Source: Plectrocnemia conspersa
Lineage: Eukaryota > Arthropoda > Insecta > Trichoptera > Polycentropodidae
Assembly (NCBI GenBank): GCA_009617715.1
Contig: VTFK01000356.1
Coordinates: 1-64,000 of the forward strand
Reading direction: 5' to 3'
DNA length: 64,000 bases
Part shown: in pieces, positions 13,355 to 27,469 of the stretch
Layout of the letters: every line of letters starts with the position of its first letter
Position numbering within the stretch: position 1 is the first letter of the stretch
Position numbers and translations under genes: made by a program
The notes under the pieces: model-generated
What the model was told of the DNA's origin: nothing
What the model saw: the letters and a program-made list of their open reading frames with translations, nothing else
Database searches by the model: none

Positions 13355-13388
13355 ACTATGTGTATATCTGACTGTATATACACATAGT
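13355..13388. repeat. Perfect 13-bp hairpin downstream of the paralog exon
   Basis: ACTATGTGTATAT and ATATACACATAGT separated by 8 bases, 310 bp after the donor at 13045. Confidence 0.7.
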
Positions 13389-16138
13389 TTTTCAGATATT
13401 CTATGAAAGGTCGATTATTTATGAACCGCCTCTAGTAAGTACATTTGTTTATTAAATTTGTATCAAGTTACGTTAGTGTCAAAAAGTTAGTTATGTTATG
13501 CTACAAATATCTACAATTTACACATACACATATGGCGTAATGAAACCCTAAAGACCCCGGTCATGATTTATGAACAATATATACACCGACCGACGCATGT
13601 CTATTTCGAAAACTAAAAGGATTTATGCCCCAAGGTGCGGTTAACTTAAACTGAAATCCAAATATAATATTAAGTTTCAGTTTGGCTCTGGCAATGTTTG
13701 AAATGTGTTATATTTTCTATACCCCATGCCATGTAAACACCTATTGTCGGGTAAAACTATTTCAAAATTTCGTTTGAATAAACAAATATTTTGGCATTAT
13801 TCACAACGGGCCGGATGCAGATGGTTTCTTGCTTGTGTTTGAAGGGTTAAATTATTGAATAGCGTTTGTTGAATTTCTGAAACCCTATTGATCGATCAGA
13901 ATAGGTAATCAACCTTAATACATTCATTATAAATATGAATACTTATTTATTTTTAAAATAATATTACTATATTACTACTAATGAATCTCACGTAATATCA
14001 AATAGTGTCACTAGCAATTATATTCTAAATTTATGAGATACTCTTTATTATATATTTTAAACCACTTTCTGGACATTATTTTGCTACCATTTTTATTATA
14101 TGGGCGCCTTTTATAAAAAATATTTTTTTAAATGTAAGAAAAAAAATTAGATTGTAATATATAAAATTAGAATATATATTAATAAGTATGTCACTTTAGA
14201 CATCTAATCGATTTTAAGAATATGTTTTTACTGTTCCTGATTTGCATAAGATACCTTGTTGAAATCATAATTAAATTGTTATCTTAATAAGATTAATATA
14301 GGATACTCTCAAAAACCACTAGAATTAATTTTGAGTTAATTGTAATAAATTTTATGTATAAAGAAAAACTAGTTTTAATTCGTTTTTATCATATAAACTG
14401 CGGATCCATAGTTCAGTTTTTATCGCACTAAGATATAAATCATTTTTAATAAGTTGTAAAATTTTATATAGATTTCAATAAAGTGTTATAGTTCTTTCTC
14501 CTAAAATTGTGACTGAGACTTTTGTGTCTCAAATTTGCAACAATTTCTTTACTCTCTTATTTTAAATCAGCATTTTACATAGCAAAATCTTATAAGGTTT
14601 AGTTACATTCATGGTGACATCGCAATGAGAAGAGAAATCCCATTCATATGCTGAAAAATATCTGTGAGTCAAGTAGTTAAGAAATTTGCAAGATTGGTAC
14701 TCTTATTTTTTCCATAAAAAGTATATTTTTATTTTACAAGTTCTTTAAAACTGTCTCTTTTAATGGCTAGTGCCGTAAAGTTTCAGCTGAAGTCCAGCAG
14801 GGTAGTTTTCTCTGTCCGTTCCTTTTCATTACATAAATATATATACCAGCGTCATTATCCAGCTTCGCCAGTTATTCTTTATTCCTTATAATTAATTTTA
14901 TTTCTTCTGGTATTACAAATTTATTTTAATACTTAGCTATATATAAGCTTACCATGTTTATAAAACTCTACACCGGGATGGATTTTAGAAAATTTTACAT
15001 TTTGGGATGCTGATATATGCTAGATTGGAATTAGGCATTCTGGATTTCTCAATGATTTTCATTTTTCTCGAGATGTCTCGAGAAATTTTGATAAATGAAA
15101 ACATGTATGTTATATGTTAAGTATTGCAAAATCATTATAACATATTATTCTTAAAATAACCCTTTAAAAACACATGTAATCTAAAGTAGAATCAAACACC
15201 CTCGTTCTTTTTTTTTGTTAAAAAATTTTGGTCGTAGAAAAATTCCTCTCGCTTTGTGTTGATATTAGTTTAATCGACAACAAGATTTCAAACAGGCACT
15301 GTTAATTATTTGTTCTCCTTCTAGTCGATTCAGATATGATGAATTCTTTCTCTATTAATCTGTAACACGTTGGTTTTCTTACATTACTCTCTGTAAGGCT
15401 GAAAAAAAGTATTTCTCTAATTGTTGCGCCAATGATTTTTACGCCTGATCGGAATATTTATTAAAAAATAATTTAAAATATGTATTAATTTACATACATG
15501 TGCAGGGCAAAACAACTACACGCAAATGAATTCTGCACAGATTCAAAAAAATCAGCATAAGAATATTTGCAATAATTTTATTAATGGCTAGACAACTAAT
15601 GCTTTCATTAACTGCGAGTACCTGGATGAGAACAAATCACTACTATTCCGCATATGCTTAAAAAGTTGTATTAATTGAAAATAGGCATTTTGGTTTCTTG
15701 ATATTTTTCATTTCTTGAAATGAGAATTTTGATTCTTACTTTTCGATTTTCTCAAAAAAAATATGCAATATAATTTATATGTTTATATTAAGTTTATTAT
15801 TGGTAATATGTTTATATTGATAAACATATAAGTGGATTATCGTTGAAGAGAGAACAAACTTCAAAGGAATGATTTGTTTTAATGGACGTAAATATGGACC
15901 AGAACTGATCAATTTTAGGCCCCCGTATTTGCACCGAAATTGTAGAAAAAACTCTCAATAGCGGTTTTCGCTACTTCACATTTTTTAATTTTGATCAAAA
16001 TAAAAATAAAAATTCTATTTGGATTATTAATAAAACAAGATTTAAGTTCATCTATATGGCATAACTCTGTGTAAAGCCACCACACATTTTTGTAATCTGT
16101 AAATTTCTACATGAACTGATTTTTTTCTTATTAGATTA

Positions 16139-16656
16139 CTAATGTATAGTCCATCCAAGATGTTAACGCTCATCATTGTTGTGTTGGAAATAAGTGTGCG
16201 TATACGCATGCATGCATACATAAACAGTTTTCCGCGAATTTGTATACTCCAATAGGAGAACGTTACCAATACTAAATCAGGGCTGTTTTAATGGTAAGGA
16301 GACCATACGTTAGAAATTTAATTAAAAATCATAATGTGTTATATTTTTTTTTTAAATTATTGTCATGTTATGGTATTTTGCAATCAATAAAACAATTCCT
16401 GTAATATTCTATTAGTATTTTTTTAATATTATATTAAATAGATATTCAACCTGGAGAGTGATTCCAAAACTGCTCTCATGTTTTTGAGTTAATAATGTAT
16501 ATAAATAAATAAAATAAGCGGGAAAGTGATATTTTACATTTTCCTTAACAAATTAAAGTAAAAATTAATTGAACGTGTAATTTTACATGGTCACCCTAAA
16601 ATATTTCTCACCAATACTATATCGATGAGCGTTCACATCTTGGACGGACTGTAGTT
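16139..16656. repeat. Imperfect inverted repeat (foldback element), arms about 35 bp
   Basis: GTCCATCCAAGATGTTAACG in the left arm (16139-16174) is complementary to CGTTCACATCTTGGACGGAC in the right arm (16624-16656). About 450 bp lie between the arms. No transposase recognised, so a MITE-like foldback is likely. Confidence 0.55.
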
Positions 16657-17479
16657 ATTAAAATAGCGAAGCAAAGATTAGGCCATTTAGAGTACTTGTA
16701 AATCGTATTTTTTTATTTAAATACTTTTGTCATATATAAAAGCTTCCAAGAAAGCATACATATTTTTAAACATCTGACACATGTAGCAATATTTTAAAAT
16801 ATTCATACAAATTTATTTTGTAACAAAACAGGTTCTATATTTTTTTTTGAAAAAATTAGAAATCTTGATACGTTCTCAAGAAAACCTCTGGGTGACCCAC
16901 AAAAATAAAGTTAAAAGTATCAGAGAAACCTTTTTTGGACTTCGTTATTTAAGTATGCATATGATGCTTTGAATGAAGTTCACTTTGATCAATGGCTCAA
17001 GATCAATTGCCCATCTTATTTAGAAGGCCGTTATAAACTAGTTATCTCATTTAAACGATTACCACAAAATATATGATGACATAAATATTATTTTTTTTCA
17101 TATTGCGTGTAATTGATAACAGCGTAAAAAGCAATTTTTTTACACCAAGCGAAGAAAACGAGACGAATATAAGTACTGATATTATAATATATTATAATAG
17201 AGAAGATTAAAAAAGTAGACGTTATACATTTTTTTTCCGACAATCTAATACATCATAAATTAAATTTTAAATTTATTATATAAAAAAGCTACCAAAAAAC
17301 AGGTTAACATATTAAAGTAACGACTTTAAAAAAACATTGTAACATAACAAATCCGTATCACTGCGTGACAGTAACCATTTAACTGATATTAATCATGGCG
17401 ATGAGTGTGGATTTGAGTTCGGGAGTTTTATCCCAAGATTAATGCTTTTCTTGAAATACCATTTAATTAAATTGGTCTT

Positions 17480-18640
17480 TTTTTTTCTCTTAATTTAAAC
17501 GTTAAGCAGCTATCTGCGGAACCGCAGAAATATAATTTGCAAATTCAGCCAGGGATGTGCAACAATTTAAATTTGCGTATCGAACGGCTAGGGTAACGGT
17601 CGCATTAAATGTATCGGAATTGCCATTAGTGTCACGTGACCTGATATATTGTCACCGACGCTGTTTCTGCGTATGAGTTTGCGGCTTTATTGCCTGTTTT
17701 AAAATACCTGAAATTCCTGATTTTGAAAACGGCATGCAACTACGCTTTAGTGTGGTCGGCTATAACATGATTATGAAATAGTGCTTTAACCAAAACATAC
17801 GTGTTGAATGTTCAGGTATAAGTGATTTAAAATATTGTTAAAGAACAGTTCATGTACGTTTTAAAATAATAAAAAAATTAGTTCAATATTTAAAAAGTAT
17901 TCGATAATCAGGATCTATTCCAAAAACAATATTTGGTTATTTTTAAATATTTTATTCGAGCTGAGGTTTAACAATAGTAATTTTCTAATTAATTATCTAT
18001 TATATTTTTTATAAATATTGATTAATGTCTGTAGTTCTTGTTATTATCATTATATAAAAGCACTGATCATGATAAATTTAATTCAAGCTCTCCCAAAGTA
18101 CAACAGTCCCTAATATGTAAATGTTCATTAATTTTGTAAATTGCACATACAGCAAGGCGCTCAAATTAAATTATTTCTGCGCCGGGCGAGCTTTTAACAT
18201 ATTATAAACATTTTTGCTGCATCTGAACCGACTCATGGAGGTGCTTGATAAAAAATTGTGTAAAAAATTCACACACAGCATCGAATTGAAACGAGCCTCA
18301 CGATTTCATTTTAAATTTCACCGTACATAACCTAATTTTCCAAACGACGCGACTGAACATACAAAAAACAAATCCCGCAAGCACGAGCGACAACATAGTC
18401 GTTTAAGATAAAAAAAAAATGTTGCGCGTTCCCTCACGCAGAATGGCGTCACATTTTTGCTACGTGTCTCGCGAATCGCAAGCGTCGATGTTTTACATCC
18501 TAATAAAGCCAGTGCACGCAGTCTCCGATATAATAAAAAGCACACGTGAAACTCCCCCCGCAGACGATCACCCTGAAAAACAGGAATTTCAGGCATTATC
18601 TGGCTTTGGTCTGATCACTATTAATAATCTTATGAATTTT
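17480..18640. promoter_or_regulatory. GC-richer unique-looking islands in the long intron
   Basis: 17510-17770 and 18290-18620 stand out from the AT-rich surroundings, have no repeat-like partner in the window and no splice-bounded ORF. They include CACGTGAC and GCGCGTT-type motifs. Candidate conserved non-coding or enhancer DNA, on composition only. Confidence 0.25.
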
Positions 18641-20799
18641 AAATAAAAAAATAGTGATATATGTTCTTCTTATAAATACACATAAAGAGTCGCATATTTT
18701 ATAATGGTTTGAACTTACAGCAGATAAAGCAAATTTAATTACAATCGCATTCTTTTTTAGCTCTACCTCCAAATCAACCTTGATTCACAGCCCAACGTTT
18801 GGTGACTGTCCGATAATTACAAAGGATAGTTTAAACAATACTTATTTAATGCAAGGCCATTAGTGTTTTTGTCCAGACGAATTTTGAAGCTTATGAAAAA
18901 AAAATATTTTTTGTTACAATTTTCTAAGAGTATATGTATATGGCTATTGTGCAATTCTGCGTGCTCTCCCGATTTAAACATATGACATTAAAATTGTAGA
19001 AAATTTAATTTGATATTCTAGCATAAAGAAGTATGAAGTTTAACAGAGCCATTATTGTAATCTTTACATACATAGATCAGATGATGAAGGATAAACTCTG
19101 CTGTAAAGCAATTTATTTATTTTAACCTTTTTAACTTAATGTCTTAATATACACATTGAAACTAATAGAAAGGGGTAGAGTAGGTATGAGTAGATTATGG
19201 AATTCCTCTGTTTTAAGCAGGGTCATTATATTCAGTGTATGTTTGTGAAAGCATTCCAAGTCTTCCGTATTTTTTGGTTGAAGACACAAAGATTTATTAC
19301 ATATGGTTTGTTCTTAATCACAATCATATCTTGACCCATTTTTTAGATGAATTGCGGAATAAAAAAGTAAAGAGTCTATTCGGCTTTTTAAACAACATTT
19401 TAGGTTCTTATGAAATCCCGCAATACCTCTACAACTGCTTCTTTAATAGCTTCGGGGCTTATCTATTTAAAATAATAATGTCCTTGCATCGAATAGGCAT
19501 CGTATTTATCAGACATGAGATCACCTTAAAACAATAAGTTGACGCTAAACACTAACGCGATTGACTCTCAATTAATATTTGCTCCTATTCGCCAAAGCTT
19601 CTTCGAAAGACTTAGGCATTTAATCACATTACAAATTTTATTCTCGGACTCTCAAGAGTCACAAATTCAACTCAGCTGACAGATGAAACTCTTCATTATT
19701 AGATAGTGCCCCCCAAAATGCCACTTATTGCTGTATTTATACATATTTTGTACCTCAAAAAGTACTTAAAATACTTAAAATTGAAAACCATGACATAAGC
19801 AATAATTTTTTAAATCAATTATTGTGACATTTAGTTTATGTAACGTATGTAGTTTTGTTAAGGCAAGGCAAATTAAATGTGTTTGAATCATACGAATTAA
19901 TGGAATTCTGGAAATAACCACAATGTTCATTGATGTGCTAAATATCTTTGCAAACGTATATCCATATTCCTCAACATCATTCACCACGAGGGTTCGGTTA
20001 TTCAGTAGAATTTAAGCACGCAACTAAATTGCTGATAATTTTTTATCCTAATGGATATTGTTCCCAATACACATTCGAATCAATAGTTTTATTTCATCGA
20101 ATTTTACGTGAATTTCTGCAGTTAATGCTTGTTTTTATAACTATTTGTTGTAGTTAAACATCAACATATTTATTTTAGGTAAAAAATCTTGTATTGTAAG
20201 CAAAAAAATGTGTCTAGAAATTTTGTTATATATTATATAGATAAACCTTAAAAATTATATTATTGATGCTATTCAATATAAGAATAACTTCAGAACTTTA
20301 GTCAATTTAACTATTTTGTAAATATATATAAATTAAACAACGAGCTGCATTTAATACATCTTTTAAACACCCACTCTTACAAATGTAGTTTTATTTTAAC
20401 ATAAATAATCCTTTATTTATTTGACCACAATATATATTTCAATAATTTTTATTTAAATAAATATTCAGATACTTTTGCAAAGCTGTATAACTTTTTGACG
20501 AATAAATATGTTTTTTATGTTGTGAAAAAGTATTAAGGGACATTTGTCCGCTTATAAATACTTGTAAATGTAATTTTTTTTAAAACTGTAAAGTTGCAGT
20601 TCAATCATAGAACTTGTCTCAAATCAAAAAAAATATAGAGACTGCAAGTTACCAAAAAATAGATCAATCAAACAAAATTTTTTTAAATTCTGAGTTTCAC
20701 GTATTTTTAAATTATTACCCTTATTTTACTTTTTAAAAATTACCCAGAATATTTACTAGCATTGCACAAATCGTACACATTTTCTAATTAAACTTATGC

Positions 20800-21180
20800 C
20801 ACCCACGTTCCTAGTAGCACGCTATGAAACTTTTTACAAATCTGACACGAACCGCAACCAACGTGCGGTATAATTGCATTGGAAACTAACAACCATTAAT
20901 CATGTCTGGGATCACCGCTGCAATAGTGATTTAAAGCCCGCGTCCGATGCAATAACAATGATTTACTTTTATGCGAGGCAGATACAAATTAGGGCATCGG
21001 CTATAATTCTATTTCGCTCTGCCTACAACACGGAAAGAGGGCATTTCAGTAAAGCCTTAAAAGGAACTCGCGCTCTTTATATTTTCACCTGGCAACAAAC
21101 GTTGTTAGCCGGGGATGGTTAATTGAGGAACTCCGAGGAGCCAAAGGGTCTTATTTAATATTTTATAAGCAGCCTCTCTT
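20800..21180. promoter_or_regulatory. GC-richer intronic island
   Basis: A sharply bounded block, including an open frame of 82 codons without splice support or a recognised domain. Probably non-coding regulatory sequence; no repeat partner seen. Confidence 0.25.
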
Positions 21181-24049
21181 TAAAAAGTTGCTCCAGCTTA
21201 TTTTCCTTCTTCTTGGATATAAATGTAAATGAATATGAATAATTTCCTTCAACTCGCTTCCTTCTACTTTTTATATAATGTCCATCGAAGTTAAATTGAA
21301 ATATTTTTTAGTTATACGCCTTAAACAATATTTAAAAAATACAATTAAAATTTTTATTGTTTATATGACAAGTAAGCTAATAACTAATCGTTATTAAAAC
21401 GCAACACACATATGCACAGAAGCATCAATGTAATCTAAAATAAACTTTGAATGTTATTCTATATAATTTAATATTTATTAAAAACTTATTTTAATTGAAT
21501 TTATCTATAATAAAACAGTACCACAATGACTAAAAATAAAAATATATATTTATTCATTTTGTGACTAAATGTAAAGGCAAAAACAACTCAACTGTAATAA
21601 ATAAGATGATGAAGACAAAACTTCGTTTTATATAAACTTTTTTTTGAATTTCTGTATTTCCAGAAATTGTTTAAAGCTGCTTTAAAAAAAATATACATTC
21701 TATATCGAGTAAACTGATATAGAATCAATTAAATATTTAGGTAATATACTACATTTTTTAAAAAAAAAAAATTTTTTATTGTAAACTTTTCTTTAGGAAA
21801 GCAATATTGTCTTCTTAATCTCCATCAATTTTTAGTGTTGCATATTATTTTTTAAAGAGAAATTAAAATTAAGAGTGCAGTACACATTTTTTTAGCCGTC
21901 AAAAAAGGACCACGAGTTCATTGACCACTAAGTTCTTGTCTTGGTCTTAACCATTTCACTCACAGCTTGGTCTTAACAACCAATTATTGACTATTTTTTT
22001 AATACTTTATATAAATACCACATTCATGTGGTCAATATTTGTAAATATGAACTGTGTCTTAACAACCCAGTACATTAAAGATAAAACTTTTGCCTGAATT
22101 CTTTACTTATCCGGATCTTTATTTTAGAACTACGTTGCTTTTGACTCGCAATGACAAGAGCTTAGCTTAACACAAAGCTATTTTACGCCAAATCTGCAAG
22201 AGTTAACTTGATCTTTAATACCATTTAAAAACTACGATGAAGCAGTACTTAAAAATATGCTTAAACTTTACATGTCAATGCCGCTTGAGTTATTTAAATG
22301 TAAAATCCAATAAGTAGTAAACTTTGATTCCATTATTTTAAGTCTCCACTCCCATAATATTTTTATAAACTGGCAGTAGTGCTATATGAGTTCAGTTCTT
22401 ACATTTTTTTATGTAATTTCAACCAACGCTCGACTAAACTATGGTTTATTGACAACCCGAAATTTACACAAGTCATGCAATGAAACAGCGCGTGAATTTC
22501 CGGAAACGATCCAAGTGATAGATGCATCCATAATACAATTTGACATGGCCGTTGCCCGGATAATATGCAAAGTGAATAATGTTCTTATGCTTAACTCGAT
22601 TTGCACCATCGAAATCCAGAATGTCTATGAATAATCTGTATTGATGTATACACATACAAGTATACATGCTATAATCATCGGAAAATCCGAATATATCTAC
22701 ATATAAAAATGCCTACAAAATAAAAATCTCACAGAAAAACTTTGTATTCATAACAATAAAACTGTAATATATATATTATTATTTGTATTAGTACTAATTT
22801 ATAAAATGATCTATAAGCACTATCAATCAATCACAACAAAATTATGTTAAAACATAATGTTGTAACACAATTGTTACTAAACTGTAAAATTGACTTAATT
22901 TATTTTATGTGTGTGCTTTTACTATGTGAGTATTTTTCTTGTGAGCAATTATATTTGTGGGCTTTTTCTTCTATCGGTTATTGTTACATTGCTTTTTTCG
23001 TGAAAACTTTTATATGTATATTTAACGCAACTTGCTCCATTGTTTATTATATTTTTCCGAGAAAATGTATTAATATAGCTACGACAATACGACATCGAAA
23101 AACTAAGTAATTAAGAAAATTTATATTATAATATACAACCAAATTATTTTATCTGATATAAAGTAATCTTTGTGACACAATATAATAGAAAATATTCATA
23201 CACTAATATAAGAGGTATCGTTAAAAAGTAACAGGACTATCAAATTAGTTGAATAATCATTGTGCTTTATTTCTAGAAAATATTATATAAATAGTTAGGT
23301 TCAAATGCATTAATAATAATAATTACAGCAGCATATGATTGATTTAGTTTAGTTAACATATATATGGTCAAGTTAAAGTTCTGTTTTCCTGAATTTTGAC
23401 TGAATGAGTTATTCAGTGCAGTAGTATTCTATCCTCATAATCAAATTCTTTGTATTTGCTAAATGCATATCTTATAAGACTCTTTAGCATGTATAACGGC
23501 GTTTAAAAATCTGTTATTTGTAATGTTTTGTTGCATTTTCTGTAATGTGCAATTTAATGGCAATGAACCTGCTTGAAAGAAATATTCGGCACGGACTTTT
23601 GTGTTTTTTTTTTTTTTGTTAAAGTAGGGTCCAGCGGTTATTTTTCCATTTTTGTATAAATAATCGTTTATTGCTAAGCTGATATAAAACTGTTTTTAAA
23701 AAAAAATTAAAGGACACAAATATATTATTTCTATTAGCATTTTATTGAGTCTTTTTTATTCAGTCAGATATAAAACACTACACTTATTTACACTACAAAT
23801 TTATTACAGAAATGATCTTTTGCCACCGATCGTCAAAAACTTTCATAATATTACCTTGTGTATTGAATTTTATATTTTCAAGAAATGAGTAAATGTTGGT
23901 TAAGGTGATAATCTGTAGAGGAATGTAGTGGGAATATGTGGGATGAGACAAAATTACAATCCTAATAAGTTTGGTTATTAACATCAGATGTTTCATGTTT
24001 GATTTTAAATGTATGGTTTGAATTGTCTGGTTTAAAAAACGATCAATCT

Positions 24050-24280
24050 ATATTTTTTCGGAGGCAAACTCAGTTTTGAAACTTCTTTTCTATACATTAT
24101 ACTATTTTATTCTACTTATCGTGGAAATTTAATTTTTAATCGCAGATTATGATTCTCTTTAAAAAATGTTGTTTTATTGCTTTTTTGTCAGTTCGTGCGG
24201 TACCCATTTATTTTTATACCTTTTATATGGCGTTTAGATATCATGAAACCGTTGAAAGTCTGCTGCTAGTAATTAAACAG
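24050..24280 (-). mobile_element. Mariner transposase relic, minus strand, copy 1
   Basis: The reverse complement around 24186-24212 reads KWVPHELTKKQ, the mariner motif just before the first catalytic region. The rest is full of stops. Shares this block with 43000-43230. Confidence 0.65.
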
Positions 24281-26125
24281 ATCTTTTTGTAAATTAGCAT
24301 CAACCGTGTTTCTTACTCATTTTTTAAATAACCCTTTGAGAAGTATCGCCGTACATGTACGGCGGTCGATCATTCACTGTTTTGAGGTACCCCAGATATA
24401 TTTTAATAAATAAAATACATTATAATTATATTATATTTTTTCAAATCAATTTTTTATAAATGATTTCCATACAAAATAAATACTTTATATTAATTTCATA
24501 AAAAATATTAAAATCCTCTGTTTTGATACAAAAAAAATCACAAATGCCAAATAATATATAATAAAAACGTAAAATAAATTAATATAACTTCATACTAGAA
24601 AAGTGTTAAAATAAATTATTAAAACATAATAATACAAAAAAACAATTAAACACTGATTTTTTTTATTAATATTTACTATAAATGCAACAATAAATAAATA
24701 ACAACATAAATAATTATGGAAATATACGTAAAATTAACTCACTCCCAGGTGCTTACTAACAAATTAATAAATGTTTACAACTTAACTCATTACTCAAGGG
24801 GTCAAAAGCAGATGGGGGTCTTCCACAAATATAATCTTCAAGGTTAATATCACCAATAATAAATTTCTAAGACCATCGCCTTACAATTCCTTGACTAACA
24901 GTACTCTCGCCAAATCCTTTATGTTTTTGCGCCGCATTATGTTTTAATTTAAAAAACGACAATCATATGCATAGAATCTAAAAAATACATAAAAACAAGT
25001 TTGACGGCAAGCAAGATAATATAAAATAAATAACACGATACATTTTATCAATTAAATTAAATAAGGATATTAATTATGAAGGTCTTCCAATCATAGTTAA
25101 TTTTCAACTAAGTAAAAATCAGACACTCTAAATGAAAGAACTTCTTAGATTATTAAGTGCGTATTCTCTTATTTAAAAAAGTATAAAATAAAAAATAAAT
25201 CCACTTACTTTTCGATCATATTCTGCTTTATTAGGCAAACTATCCCATAGTATGTTTATATTACATATAATGACATCCCGTTTCAGGGTGACTAAACAAA
25301 CCCTTGATGAAAAACGTGTATAACGAATATCGAAGTTTTCCGTGTTATTATTGTGAGGCATTAGGGAAATTATCAACTGAAACACTCGTATTTCAGCTTT
25401 GTTTACCCATGAGATTATACACGGTGAAATGCACTCCATACATTATTTATTTGTACTAGATACCATATGTACCAAATGCTAAATTTTCTATTATCATTGC
25501 GACAAATTAAACAAATTTGCGCAATGTCGTGTTAAACAAAGTGTGATTTTTAATTTTGTGTTTATAGAGATTCAGTTTTGAAACATTCATTATGAACAAC
25601 CTTTAATAGATTTATTTTATAGTTAGGGATTCTGGTTTATTATTGTTTTTTATTACACTTTCTTGATTTTCTCGATTTTATTGTATAACAGAGAACTGGA
25701 TATTCTTCTAAGAGAAGAAACGATAATAGGATGAAAACGTTTGAGATCTGGCTTTACAGGCGTGTACATAAAAATTCTATAAGAACTTTTTTTAACCATC
25801 AAATGGAGATAAATGTAGTTTCTTACACACGCGATTCGAGGTCAGAAATATTAGCTTTTTTTATGCTTTAATGGTAGGAATATTTTAAAGTAAAAAAATT
25901 GATCGGAAAAAAAATATGTCATGGTTACGAAATATACTCAAAAGTGTTTCGTGCGGCCAAAGATACTAAAAACAAATCAATAAAATAGTTTTCAATGTCT
26001 GGAATCGATCTTGACACCAGAATAACAAAAAATTGTCTCGATCGCGTCCCTTATTCTAACCCGTCGCGGCCAGAATATCCAGCTTCTTAACGAGCTTACC
26101 AAACGCAAGAATGTGTTCGGTGATA

Positions 26126-26232
26126 CATTGTGACGCATTGGAGAAACCTATACCATAACTGAACCATAACTGTGTTACAGTGTTTATTATTGTTTGTATA
26201 ATGGCCATTGTGACGCATTGGAGAAACCTATA
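26126..26232 (+). repeat. 27-bp perfect direct repeat, 80-bp period
   Basis: CATTGTGACGCATTGGAGAA plus ACCTATA occurs at 26126-26152 and 26206-26232. One unit plus a partial second, as in an incipient tandem array. Confidence 0.8.
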
Positions 26233-27469
26233 AGGTATTAATGCTCAGATATGCTATAATTTTTTTTTTAAAAAGGCTAGAATTTTTGCCATTCTAATAC
26301 TTCCGATCTCTATGATAAACTTTCAAAAAAGCATTTATATATTTAAACATCTGTTATGGATGAACCTTTTCTTATGCAACGGTTTTAAAATATTCAAAAA
26401 TATTCGTACAAATTAATTTTTTTATAAAAAAGTAGGGGCTTTATGAAAAAACAACAAATTTCTAATAAATTCAAAATACGTATAAAAATTTAAAATAAAA
26501 CATAACAATTAATTTTGCACTTATGAGTAAAATATACTTTCTGATAATTTTAAATTGGTACGGTTCTAGTTTAGTAAATATTATTACCTATACATATTAG
26601 ATTAATTACTAAAAATCAGAATATCATTTTAAGATTAAAATTAAACGAAAAAATATGTGACAGAACTTTATTTCAAATAATGGCATTATATTTTAATATA
26701 TACGTTTTTATTACTAATATATGTATATAGATAGCAAGGCATATAATTTTGTTGTAGTACATTTTTTTAATTTCCAATACATGCGATAGTTAATAGATGA
26801 CACTAGTTACATTATATATTCAACTTTATATTAACGCAGGGGGAATTAACATAAATTATAAAAACTTCTTCAACTAAAACTAAATTACTAACTAAATCAA
26901 TAATTAAAATACTAAAAATAAAAATGTTATAAATATAATATAAACATACATATGCTAACATATCCAGCGAATTTGGTTATAGTTTTTTAAACTATTGAAT
27001 ATTTGACTTAAAATATAATATCTAAAAATAATAGGTAGTTTTTAATTTATCATTACAAATTTTGGTTAAGCGAATAAACATAAAATAAATTTAGAAAATA
27101 TACCATCAAGCTCAAAATACTGCTTCTTAGTTAGGTAAACATGTCTTTGTATAAATTAACATTTATATCCACAGATACTTTCAATTGAAATTATAGCAAA
27201 ACTATTTCTTCGCATTTACAATATTTGCCAATTATTTGCATGAGAAAAAATATTTTTTATAGAATTTCAATTAAATATTGCCAATGTGAAATGTAAAATT
27301 ATTTTCTTTATTCCATCTTCAAGTACAGATCATAAATATTTTATCAGAAACTACATTATAATTTCATTTAAAATATCTACCTCTTATTCTTTAAATGAAA
27401 TAAAAATCCCTTGAGACATTGAAAGGATAATTTCACTTTTCACCCAACAAGAAATCTTATCTTTTGTGT

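Larger units (their letters stand above)
13389..27469. other. Long AT-rich intron stretch with few recognisable features
   Basis: Besides the foldback, islands and mariner relic listed separately, 22380-22640 is a further GC-richer patch and 23600 a T-run. Near 14870 is a copy of the GGCTTCGCTCGG repeat. The many short ORFs show no domain or splice context. Confidence 0.4.
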
